This document shows, one piece after another, positions 1 through 8,315 of a stretch of DNA of 64,000 nucleotides. Each line of letters starts with the position of its first letter. The first letter of the stretch is position 1. A program made the translations under genes and the position numbers. The notes beneath the pieces were generated by a model. That model made no database searches. It saw only the letters and a list, made by a program, of their open reading frames with translations, and was not told where the DNA came from. Source of the stretch: Linepithema humile (lineage: Eukaryota; Arthropoda; Insecta; Hymenoptera; Formicidae); the NCBI RefSeq assembly GCF_040581485.1, contig NC_090132.1, positions 15,568,146 through 15,632,145 on the forward strand, in the 5' to 3' direction.

Positions 1-1893
1 GTGACGTACTCACATACAAGTAAGACATACATTTTTGGGGTTGATACCATTGTGCTAAAATGAAGGCTGCTTTTTCTAAAATCTGTTGTTTCTCAGGATA
101 ATTTAGAAATTTGTGCACCTTCTTCCTTAAACGATAATGCTGCAGGTATGAAAAAAGCTTCTCTGCGCAATATCTTAGTATGAAATCGGATTCCCTAAAA
201 CAATTTGTATACAATATTTAAAATCTAATATTTTCTGAATTAAATATGCAATAAATGCGTTATAATCTGCTGTTTTAACAATATGTTAAATCTTACATTG
301 GAGGATCTGTAAGCAAGCTTCTCAGCTCATTTACAAAGAAATAATAATTCATAAAAGATGCGCCTTTATCTGGATCAAACAGTGAATGAAAAGTCGTAAA
401 GTCAACATCAAAATTATCGTTGTAAAAGCGTTCGTAATAGTTAGACATCAGCAACAAGTAATGCCATTGTGGCGGCTCACCGCCACACCGCTGCACTGAC
501 GCGGTATAATACACCGCGGCGCCGCTACGCGCCGCAGGCCTTCTACCAGTTACAAGCTTGCGGACCCACCGCCAGGTTGCGCAGGCGGTGAAGAGCCTTC
601 TCGCGATCAAGCTTCGATCGACGAGATATAAAAGAGCTGCTCCGCAGATCTTTCCTCACTCACTCGCTTCAAGGCGAGCTCTCACTAAGGGCCCTTGAAC
701 GGAGTCACAGCTCTGCTTCGAAGAGCGCAACCAGCAAGTCTTCTCGACTTTTCACAGTGCCTGGGAAGGCACGGAAGCGAAAGACTCAGTCTCAGCTCTG
801 ACCGCACACCTCACGTAGGATGTACAGCTACGGTCAGCTGACGCACCAGCATCGCCGTCGCCACCACAGACTCTACAGCGGAAAATAATTCCCTTAGAGT
901 TCTGTGCCCGGTTGACTCGGCCCCCACGTGACACTCACGTTCCGGGGACATCCGAATGCGAAGGCCTCTCCCGCCTCGGCTCGCAGACTCACTTGCGACT
1001 CACATCGAGAGCCGGATGGTCGCAGCGCATGGCACAACGGAGACAGACTCCACCGCAACGCAAACCTCACCGCCGGGATGCAACACGCACCCTCGCATGA
1101 ATCGTCCTGTTAAGGACCCGATTCCAACCACGCAGACGCGGCCGGTAATATCTTACCGCGCCCGTCACCTTTCATTCGAAACTCGCGGCCTTACACTCTG
1201 CCGCGAATGCGCCGCTGGCGCACTCAAGTTACACACACACCTGTACATACATACTTCTCTCTGACAAAGAAATAAACACATTTCTACACAATTGACTCTA
1301 TCTCACTTCTCACCAAGTCGAACACAATCCGTTAGGCCATTCGCCTATAGCCATAATTCTTTCTTACATTTTACACCTGCTTTTACTTGTTCAAGAAAAC
1401 CTTTATTTTCTAAGCGCAGTTGTTCGTCATATTCTTCTCTTAGATGAGACCATCTAAAATTGAAACAAAAAATACATGTCATTTTTCAAAGTTATATAAT
1501 TTTACATATTTTACAGTTTCTTTATATAATTTTCCAAAATTATACAAGCCAGATAAAGTTATTGTAACCGAAATGAAAATTTTAAAACAAACGTTACTAT
1601 ACATTTCAAATTTTGACTAAAATAGAAAATTTATTCAAGACAAATGAAATAAGATATTTGCTTATCACTAAACTTGCATCCCGAATAAGATAAATTAAGC
1701 TTGTTTGCATAAAAACCAATGTGAAAAAATACCTCTGATAAAATTTCTTCCGCCAAAGTGCATTGTCAGTGGTTAATAAGTTGTAAAATTTTTTGCATGA
1801 GAAAGCTAAACTCATAATATCCTTAAAGCTGATGCTCTCATCGCATAAAATGATATTAATCACTTCAGTGTGCAAGTGCGCTATTGTAGTCAT
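1..1893 (-). CDS. FBXO21: F-box only protein 21 homologue, 5' part (partial, runs off left edge)
   Basis: FBXO21-type proteins are substrate adaptors of SCF (Skp1-Cul1-F-box) ubiquitin ligases. Exons read on the minus strand: 1733-1893 (start codon at 1891-1893, first ATG; donor AG|GTATTT), then about 1368-1453 (acceptor TTTTAG at 1454; donor AAAAT|GTAAGA, or alternatively CAA|GTAAAA giving 1387), then 297 to about 475 (donor CCAAT|GTAAG), then <1-194 (acceptor TTGTTTTAG). Exon 1 encodes an F-box: LHTEVINIIL, a central SCKKFYNLL and NALWRKKFYQR. Exon 2 continues RWSHLREEYDEQ. Exon 3 holds MSNYYERFYND and NYYFFVNELRSLL. Exon 4 holds RYCAEKLFSYL and LEKAAFILAQWYQP, matching from memory the FBXO21 region before its SirB1/transglutaminase-like domain. 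The phases of the exon 1/2 and 3/4 junctions fit (AG|A and AT|G). The exon 2/3 junction is unresolved because an LTR lies in that interval and no clean phase-matching acceptor is seen, so the allele may be disrupted. Confidence 0.75.
627..634 (+). promoter_or_regulatory. TATA box of the LTR
   Basis: TATAAAAG lies 30-odd bp before a TCACTCACT stretch that could serve as initiator. It is in the U3-like part of the putative LTR and points away from the FBXO21 direction. Confidence 0.5.
1271..1276 (+). terminator. Polyadenylation signal of the LTR
   Basis: AATAAA about 60 bp before the proposed right end of the LTR, in the same orientation as the TATA box at 627. Confidence 0.4.
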
Positions 1894-2065
1894 TGCATAT
1901 ATATCAGATAGTTCAGCGAAGTACGAAAGAGCCTGAAATTCACAATAATGGCAAGTATGTCCGTTATTAAACGTTGTACAACTAATTTCGTATTATTTAC
2001 AAATGTGCAAAACGTATCACTCAAGGTGCCTTTTTACGTTGACGTTCAATTTCAGCGGTAAACAA

Positions 2066-2112
2066 CACGTGACCGATAATGACCAACTGCTACAGCAGTT
2101 TTTGGTCACGTG
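2066..2112. promoter_or_regulatory. Paired E-box palindrome upstream of FBXO21
   Basis: CACGTGACC (2066-2074) and its exact reverse complement GGTCACGTG (2104-2112) are separated by 29 bp, about 170-220 bp upstream of the FBXO21 start codon. CACGTGAC is the preferred site of USF/MiT-type bHLH-zip factors. The position suits a promoter element, but function is inferred from motif and location only. Confidence 0.4.
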
Positions 2113-2176
2113 ATTTCTCTTAACGCCAGTGAACTGTATACATAACTGCGTTTCCTTTTGCCCGGACTAAACCGGA

Positions 2177-2345
2177 GGATGATCCTACTTGTGGCTTATT
2201 TGAGTGCATAGTTTGACGGGTTAAAATTATATTAAAGTTGACTTCCAATCGTATCAACCATATCAAATAATTTTTTTATCCAATTAAATCGATTCGGTCG
2301 ATCTGTCAAAATATGCACTCAAATGAGTCACAAGTAGGATCATCC
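2177..2345. mobile_element. 169-bp MITE with 33-bp terminal inverted repeats
   Basis: The left end GGATGATCCTACTTGTGGC and the right end are reverse complements over about 33 bp with two mismatches (2177-2209 against 2313-2345). The interior is AT-rich with no ORF. The right end abuts the next element; no clear target duplication was found. Confidence 0.75.
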
Positions 2346-3666
2346 CAAGATCTATAGAGAGAAGGTTACCTCAGGCCAGTGATGCGATCTTTCCCACAGC
2401 GGTCCCGGCTCGGCTGTGCTCGGCTGCCTCACAGAACCTTACAGAAGCGCTACGTCACGTATCCGTGTGCACACAGATAGGATACACAGATAGGCTAACA
2501 GTAGCTGTCTCTCTCGCACGCTTTAGTGTTTTCTCTCTCGCTTTTTTAATATAGAAATGCTTTGAGTTTTTATCGAAAAAATACTTTTATTTTGTAAAAT
2601 ATTGATAGCACTGGAAATTGCGTAATAAAAATTGAAAAGTAAATTAGAAAGGCGCTATAAATTACATATATTGCAAATTATAGCGCTAGATATTTAACGT
2701 TTATAATGTTAAATATCGCTGCAACAGATGCATTTGTGATACAAATTGCTTTGTACTCGTATTTAGACTGTAATATCAATGAAAATAAAATATAATTTGG
2801 GGATATACACAAAAAACATCATTTGTAAAGTAGTAAAATAAAAGAAAAAATAGTATGTACATATTTAAAAATTATTTTTAAAATAATATTTACTGTTTAT
2901 ATGCATTATTTACAAAAGAAATTTATTTTTTATATTTAATTGTGAAAACCTCAAAAATTGTCAAGAAATTGTAACTGAAATTCATAAATGTAAGTACAAT
3001 TCTAGGATAATATAAAAAGCATCATACACAAATTTATTATGATACAAACTTAAATAATGAAATTGTAATATATGTTTTAATATTGCAAATGTAAATATAT
3101 TTATATGATAAAATTTACAAAGTGTTAACAATTTTCAAATATTTGCTAATAAAATATTATTGAAATGTTTCTGTTGAAATCTTAAAATAATTCTTTAAAA
3201 CAAATATGATGGGGTATATATTAGGGATCATTAAAAATATGCGGCAACATTGTGATTATAAAATTTTATAAGTATCTATAATAAAAATTAAGTATAATAA
3301 ATATAATAAGTATATAAGTATAATAATAAAATTTTTATAAGTATCTATAATAATAAAAATACATATATATGTTGTATTAAAATCTGTTAATATAAAAAAA
3401 TTATTAATTAATTTAACGCAAATAAATTTCTTATATACGTTACGTATACTGTAGATACATGCGCGCATATGCTCTTTACGGAACGCAACCGATGAGATCA
3501 TCATGCTCTCCCCTTCCTTCGTCGCCCCTCGCCTACAAGCTGTTTCTAGCTCCCCCCTTACTTCATCGTCCCTCGCCAACAAGCTGTTTCTAGCTCCCCC
3601 CTTACTTCATCGTCCCTCGCCAACAACCGGTTTGCCTGAGGTAACCTTCTCTCTATAGATCTTGGG
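2344..3666. mobile_element. 1.3-kb non-autonomous DNA element with 33-bp TIRs
   Basis: CCCAAGATCTATAGAGAGAA at 2344 onward is mirrored exactly by the reverse complement ending at 3666; the matching arms are 2344-2376 and 3634-3666. The interior is mostly AT-rich and contains no transposase reading frame. Near the right end it holds a GC-rich 44-bp tandem repeat. It shares its first bases with the end of the preceding MITE. The superfamily was not recognised. Confidence 0.75.
3507..3628. repeat. 44-bp tandem repeat, about 2.8 copies
   Basis: The unit, recognisable by TTCATCGTCCCTCGCCAACA and GCTGTTTCTAGCTCC, recurs with a 44-bp period; copies begin near 3507, 3551 and 3595. The first copy is more diverged. 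It lies inside the 1.3-kb TIR element. Confidence 0.8.
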
Positions 3667-3682
3667 CATAGCTGACTTGCCG

Positions 3683-4425
3683 TTGTCCTCAACATCTATC
3701 TATCCTTGTCTGTACATTTTATTGCAATACGCATGCGTCGATTATGTTAATGTGTGTGATGACAAACTAGACAAGCTTATCTATGACAAGCCTTCCAATA
3801 TAATCAAGTCTAAAGAAATAATCATAAAAAAGTATACAAAACTAATACTATTTAAACATCAATGAAGTTTTTAAATATTTTTTTTATTATTTTTTATAAT
3901 AATTTTTATTGTACTAGTTACTATATATACAAGATATAATTAAAATAAGATAACAAACTTTAGAGGAGCGAGAATATTACATAATAATAAATATTACTTT
4001 TTTATTTTTCATTAATAATATATATTTTATATCAGTAACAGTGGGTTTGACGGACATATGTTAATGTCAAATTTTTTTTCATGTTTGGTCTCGCTTTTCA
4101 AAATTTGTTATCTTATTTTAGTTCATTCTGTACATCCTGTATATAATTATTGTTCATTACAGTATTTGTTTTTGGTTATGTGCATCATTATTTTTATTTT
4201 ATTTTGCAAGACTATTATTACATATTACTACATATTATTATATATAATTTATAATATATTGCAATTATATTATAATATAACTTAAAGAATAAATTGTTAT
4301 AATCAAATTTTTAAATGCCTTCCACCTATTTTAAATCTTTCTATTTTCAACTTAAGCGGTTATTCATTCGCGCAAGCGCATTGACCGATTTCGTACAGAC
4401 AAGGATAGATAGATGTAGGGGACAC
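3683..4425. mobile_element. About 740-bp TIR element
   Basis: Left ACATCTATCTATCCTTGTCT (3692 onward) matches the reverse complement of the right end (AGACAAGGATAGATAGATGT, ending 4417). Weaker matching continues on both sides for about 50 bp in total. The interior is very AT-rich. The short ORFs inside have no recognisable domain. Confidence 0.65.
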
Positions 4426-4443
4426 TTTTGTTATGTATATTTA

Positions 4444-4586
4444 GGGCTTGTTCGTTTTAGCTACACTGGGGCTGCTCTGGGTCTGCTCTACACAGGATAA
4501 TACAGGACAGATAAATAGTTTGTCCTGTATTATCTTGTTTAGTGCAGACCCAGAGCTGCCCCAGTGCAGCTAAAACGAACCAGCCC
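4444..4586. mobile_element. 143-bp foldback MITE, PIF/Harbinger-like
   Basis: This element is palindromic almost end to end: GGGCTTGTTCGTTTTAGCT at the left is mirrored by the right end. TTA stands on both sides (4441-4443 and 4587-4589). A 3-bp TTA/TWA duplication with GGGC... termini is typical of PIF/Harbinger (Tourist-like) MITEs. Confidence 0.8.
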
Positions 4587-4641
4587 TTAGATAGGCTATG
4601 CCCCTTCCAGTATATATGTTCTAAGGATGGCCTATGGCTTA

Positions 4642-4786
4642 GGCTGTATCCCCATGGAGAAAGAAATAACGGATCGGAACAGTAACGGAACAGTAGAGGA
4701 AAAGAGATATGATAAATATATCTCTTTTCAATCACTGTTCCGTTACTGTTCCGTTCCGTTATTTCTTTCTCCATGGGGATACAACC
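4642..4786. mobile_element. 145-bp foldback MITE with TTA duplication
   Basis: Left GGCTGTATCCCCATGGAGAA and the mirrored right end ATGGGGATACAACC form long arms with internal matching tracts (ACAGTAACGGAACAGT). TTA at 4639-4641 and 4787-4789 flanks it, again PIF/Harbinger-like. Confidence 0.8.
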
Positions 4787-4789
4787 TTA

Positions 4790-4928
4790 GTTTACACCGA
4801 TTGTTTAATACGCGTACCAAGTACTAAATCAGCTCCTTTGATTGGTGTAGATTTTACACTAAACGATTTATACCTATCGGAGAAGCAGATTTAGTATTTG
4901 GTACGCGTACTAAACAATTGGTGTAAAC
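4790..4928. mobile_element. 139-bp foldback MITE, copy 1, TA target
   Basis: Termini GTTTACACC...GGTGTAAAC, with TA on both sides (4788-4789 and 4929-4930), suggest a Tc1/mariner-type or other TA-targeting element. Its left TA lies inside the TTA duplication of the preceding MITE. A second copy of the same length is at 6000-6138 in opposite orientation. Confidence 0.8.
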
Positions 4929-5125
4929 TAAGCCTATGTACCGGAAGCAAAATTCTGGGCGGAAAATTTTGAAATGGTCATAGGCGTTCTCTCGGGTATA
5001 GTCCGTCTTACGATTACAAAGAGTTAATAAATAATAAAACTAACAAGCAATGTAAACTTATCTAATCTAATCAGAGCAGGATAAAGTTTATTAAATAAAT
5101 CAGAAAAACATTGATTTAAATGTAA

Positions 5126-5281
5126 TGGCCGGAGCACAGACTTTTGCATAAAGCATAACGCATAAGCATAAGGAAATTGATTGGTCCATTTCCTTATGCA
5201 TTTGCTTATGCTTATATATAGACCAATCAATTTCCTTATGCTTATGCGTTATGCTTTATGTAAAAGTCTGTGCTCCGGCCT
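5126..5281. mobile_element. 156-bp foldback MITE, copy 1
   Basis: GGCCGGAGCACAGACTTTTG at the left is mirrored at the right, with long arms (GCATAAGCATAAGGAAATTG) around a short loop. TAA on both sides (5123-5125 and 5282-5284) is a 3-bp target duplication. It is nearly identical to the element at 5691-5846. Confidence 0.85.
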
Positions 5282-5546
5282 TAACTATTAAATCTATGTA
5301 TAGAATACTGTATTATCATTTTTAAACGTTTATTTAAAACATAACATTCTACATAAGCATGAAAAAGGCATCTGAAAGCAGCGTTTCCGAAGCATTGTTT
5401 ATTTTATTTACTTACATGTGAAAAGTTATAGATGCATTTTTGGATTTCGATTTTGATCGATCACAAATTTTGCAACTACCGATTTTTTTTAAATAATCAC
5501 AATATAAAGTCAATTTGGGTTCACTCATGTGTCAAGTGCATTGAAA

Positions 5547-5682
5547 TATATACCATACTAGAAGGCGCACAGGCTACCCCCTCCATTCGACAAAACGATC
5601 AGACAAGGCAGTGACTCGGTACCGGATTTCTCTTTCTATCTCGTCTACTCTCGACTAAGTGCTCGTTCTAGTATGGTATATA
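5547..5682. mobile_element. 136-bp element with 16-bp perfect TIRs
   Basis: TATATACCATACTAGA (5547-5562) is the exact reverse complement of 5667-5682. The interior is GC-richer than its surroundings and not palindromic. No clear target duplication. Confidence 0.55.
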
Positions 5683-5690
5683 GACTTATA

Positions 5691-5846
5691 AGGCGGGAGC
5701 ACAGACTTTTGCATAAAGCATAACGCATAAGCATAAGGAAATTGATTGGTCCGTTTCCTTATGCATTTGCTTATGCTTATATATAGACCAATCAATTTCC
5801 TTATGCTTATGCGTTATGCTTTATGTAAAAGTCTGTGCTCCGGCCT
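5691..5846. mobile_element. 156-bp foldback MITE, copy 2
   Basis: Same length and nearly the same sequence as 5126-5281. The differences seen are a GGCG in place of GGCC near the left end, one loop base (CCGTTTCC against CCATTTCC) and the first base. ATA flanks both sides (5688-5690 and 5847-5849). The high identity suggests recent transposition. Confidence 0.85.
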
Positions 5847-5997
5847 ATAGCGTTTTCGATTATACAGGATTTGAACGACCCAAGATTGGTTAATGACGTC
5901 ATTGCAACCTCTCCACCAATGAAAGACTTGCATTTATAGTAAAATAGTGATTGATCAACCCTAGATCGTTCAAACCCCGTTTATTCGAAAACGCTAT
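5847..5997. mobile_element. About 150-bp TIR element wedged between two MITEs
   Basis: ATAGCGTTTTCGA at 5847 is mirrored by TCGAAAACGCTAT ending 5997. The similarity continues inward (GATTTGAACGA against TCGTTCAAAC). Its left end overlaps the ATA duplication of the preceding MITE and its right end touches the TA of the next, so its own target duplication cannot be separated. Confidence 0.6.
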
Positions 5998-5999
5998 TA

Positions 6000-6138
6000 G
6001 TTTACACCGATTGTTTAGTACGCGTATCAAATACTAAATCTGCTTCTTCGATAGGTATAAATCGTTTAGTGTAAAATCTACACCAATCAAAGAAGCTGAT
6101 TTAGTATTTGATACGTGTACTAAACAATCGGTGTAAAC
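6000..6138. mobile_element. 139-bp foldback MITE, copy 2, TA target
   Basis: Termini GTTTACACC...GGTGTAAAC with TA at 5998-5999 and 6139-6140. The inner segment is the reverse complement of that in 4790-4928, so this is the same family inserted in the other orientation. Confidence 0.8.
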
Positions 6139-6142
6139 TAAA

Positions 6143-6587
6143 GGCCGGCGTCACATAGAACCCGTAATCCGTAATCCGCACCGGAAGTCCGCAAAAGTTA
6201 CTAGGGATTGCGTCCGTAACGTTACGTGTGTTTTTTCTCCTTGTGTCCCATGGAGCCGTAAATACACACGTAACGGTATTACTATTTTTTATTTAACAGA
6301 TTATAATTGTTTATTTGTATTTTATTCATAAGAAAACTACAGAATATATTATAATTTTAACAAAAATTTTAATTAAATCGTCAAATTTAGTTAAATAAAT
6401 AAAATTAAAAAAAGCATTACTAGTAATAACTAGTAACTTTTAGTAACTTTTACGGAAATTTCATGGAATTACGGCTCCATGGGACACAAGGAGATAAAAC
6501 ACACGTAACGTTACGGACGCAATCCCTAGTAACTTTTGCGGACTTCCGGTGCGGATTACGGATTACGGGTTCTATGTGACGCCGGCC
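6143..6587. mobile_element. 445-bp MITE with about 118-bp TIRs
   Basis: GGCCGGCGTCACATAGAACC and the following stretch to about 6262 are mirrored almost base for base from about 6470 to 6587. Both arms contain CGTAACGTTACG and CCATGG(A/G)... tracts. The central 200 bp is AT-rich and unpaired. The long TIRs and lack of ORF suit a MITE. The flanks (AAA and TAA) are not identical, so the target duplication is unclear. The 100-residue ORF crossing its right end is a chance frame. Confidence 0.8.
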
Positions 6588-6807
6588 TAAGCCATAGTTC
6601 AATGTACTGTGTGGAGAGAGCCTTGAAGGAGTGGAATAGTTTCCCTAGACAAAAGAGAGAGCTATATTGCCGTGGAGTATCTGTTTTCGTCGCAACGTTT
6701 TTGAACTGGATAACGACGAATATCTATATTGTAAAGCCCGAATTAAAAGCATTCTCCGAGAAATTCTATCTTTTTCAAGACTCACTCAGACAATTTTTAA
6801 TTAAAAA

Positions 6808-7175
6808 ATCTATAAAAATTTATACGAATAACATATAATATTATTACTATATAAAATATTAAAATTTATATATGTATACTTACTTAGAACAACAATTAAA
6901 GCATCAAGACAAATTTAAAGAAAAAGCAATTGTTCTAAACAATGTAATTCCGCGAAAAATTATTGCATTTTAATTAAAAAAAAGTTTTAACTTTTAAAAT
7001 GTTTTTTTTTTTAATTAAAATGCAATAATTTTTCGCGGAATTACATTGTTTTGAAAATTGCTTTTTCTTTAAATTTATTTTGATGCCTTAATTGTCGTTC
7101 TAAGTAAGTAAATATAAATTTTAATATTTTATATTGTAATAATATTATATGTTATTCATATAAATTTTTATAGAT
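6808..7175. repeat. 368-bp near-perfect long hairpin
   Basis: Arms of about 175 bp each (6808 to about 6985, and about 7005-7175) pair around a short AT loop. The outer ends are ATCTATAAAAATTTATA against its mirror; the inner arms share GTAATTCCGCGAAAAATT. There are few mismatches. It is probably an AT-rich foldback transposon; if transcribed, it would form a long double-stranded RNA. Confidence 0.8.
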
Positions 7176-7257
7176 CGCTTACTATTCGCGAAGAAATCAT
7201 CGCAAAACTGTCCACAAAAAGTCGTCGGAATATCGAAAATTAATTCTTTTAAATGTT

Positions 7258-7412
7258 CTCAGCAAACACAAAATAACAGTAACATAACATTAATGTTACA
7301 ATTTTTCACTCAACAATATAATTGTTACGTACAAGGTTTATATTGCAGTTACATTGTTGAATGGGAAATTATAACATTGACGTTATGTTACTGTTAGCTT
7401 GTGTGTATTGAG
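7258..7412. mobile_element. 155-bp foldback MITE-like element
   Basis: The left arm, containing AACAGTAACATAAC, is mirrored by GTTATGTTACTGTT in the right arm. The arms run about 60 bp with several mismatches (CTCAGCAAACACA against CTCAATACACACA at the ends). No clear target duplication. Confidence 0.65.
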
Positions 7413-8163
7413 TTGTTATCGTTTTTTTGTTTAACTTTATTTTGTTTAGTTGAAAAAGAATACTTAAGAAACCGTATTTATTTATTTTTTCCTTTCAATT
7501 GATATGCTGCCGTAAAAAGGTCTAATAAAAATCTTCAAAGCAAAACCTCTTAATTTAACTCTACCTAAAAAATAAACAATATGTTTATTAACAATATGTT
7601 TATTAACAAAAAAATTTTTTTCCACGTGTTTATTGTACTTAAATTAGCCTAAATTGTTGAATATGGGATCAATTTGCTGCACCGCAGTAAATGAGCAAAT
7701 GTCTAGAAACAATTTTTATTATTTTTTCTCGTGATAAAAATTATCCTTTATTGACAAGTAAAGTCTTTCTTCTTGCGTGACCTTATAAAGACTGTTTATA
7801 TCACATAATGTATTTATTATGTTAGCTGCCAAAATTGTTCTTATTGCTTGATGTTTTCTTGAAATAGTAAAATAGCGATTCTTATATACTTCTGGTACTC
7901 GCAACTCGAGATGATTTTAATTGTACTATTGTTACAAATTGTTAATTGTTACAAAATACTGTAAATTTAATTGTAATTATAGAGACGAGTTACCACAAGT
8001 GGAATATTTCTCTTTAAAAACATACAAAAAATTTCTAAAACACAATAAATACAGCTTTATATTTTTAAAAACATTTTTAAATATATAAACATTTTTTATT
8101 ATTTAAAAAAATTTTTTTTTTTTTAATTTGTACTACATAAACTGTGATAAACGTAACAATTAA
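7413..8163. other. AT-rich spacer
   Basis: AT-rich sequence with homopolymer runs and a doubled 15-bp AACAATATGTTTATT near 7574-7603. The 61-residue minus ORF here has no recognisable feature. I see no gene. Confidence 0.6.
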
Positions 8164-8167
8164 TTAA

Positions 8168-8311
8168 CCACTTTCCTGATTTAGCCGAGTATATTCTGAC
8201 AGTATGTCATCACCGATATGAATTTGTTCGAGTATACTTGGGCAAATCGATAAGAAGAAAGTCTGACATTTTTTGAACTCTTTTTAACGAAATAATCTGA
8301 CAGGGAAATGG
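8168..8311. mobile_element. 144-bp piggyBac-type MITE (TTAA flanks)
   Basis: CCACTTTCCTG at the left and CAGGGAAATGG at the right are imperfect inverted repeats. TTAA stands on both sides (8164-8167 and 8312-8315), the target duplication used by piggyBac elements. The interior has no ORF. Confidence 0.65.
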
Positions 8312-8315
8312 TTAA

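Larger units (their letters stand above)
469..1335 (+). mobile_element. Solo LTR-like retrotransposon insertion inside FBXO21
   Basis: A GC-rich block of about 867 bp, compositionally unlike its flanks, lies opposite in orientation to the host gene. It opens with a short palindrome (TGTGGCGG...CCGCCACA, 468-487). A TATA box (627-634) is followed by a TCACTCACT-like start region, and an AATAAA signal lies near the right end (1271-1276), the order expected of an LTR. A 6-bp GCCATT is found on both sides (463-468 and 1336-1341), a possible target duplication; 6 bp could match by chance. No gag/pol reading frame is present, so this would be a solo LTR. The ends do not show a clean TG...CA, so the exact borders and the superfamily are uncertain. 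Confidence 0.5.

Noticed and set aside
752..1264. Several 60-102-codon frames on both strands in the GC-rich block near the left edge
   Set aside because: They lie in the putative LTR, overlap each other on opposite strands and show no gag/pol or other domain.
6536..6838. 100-codon plus-strand frame
   Set aside because: Begins inside the right TIR of the 445-bp MITE and ends in the arm of the next hairpin; no domain. A chance frame across element borders.
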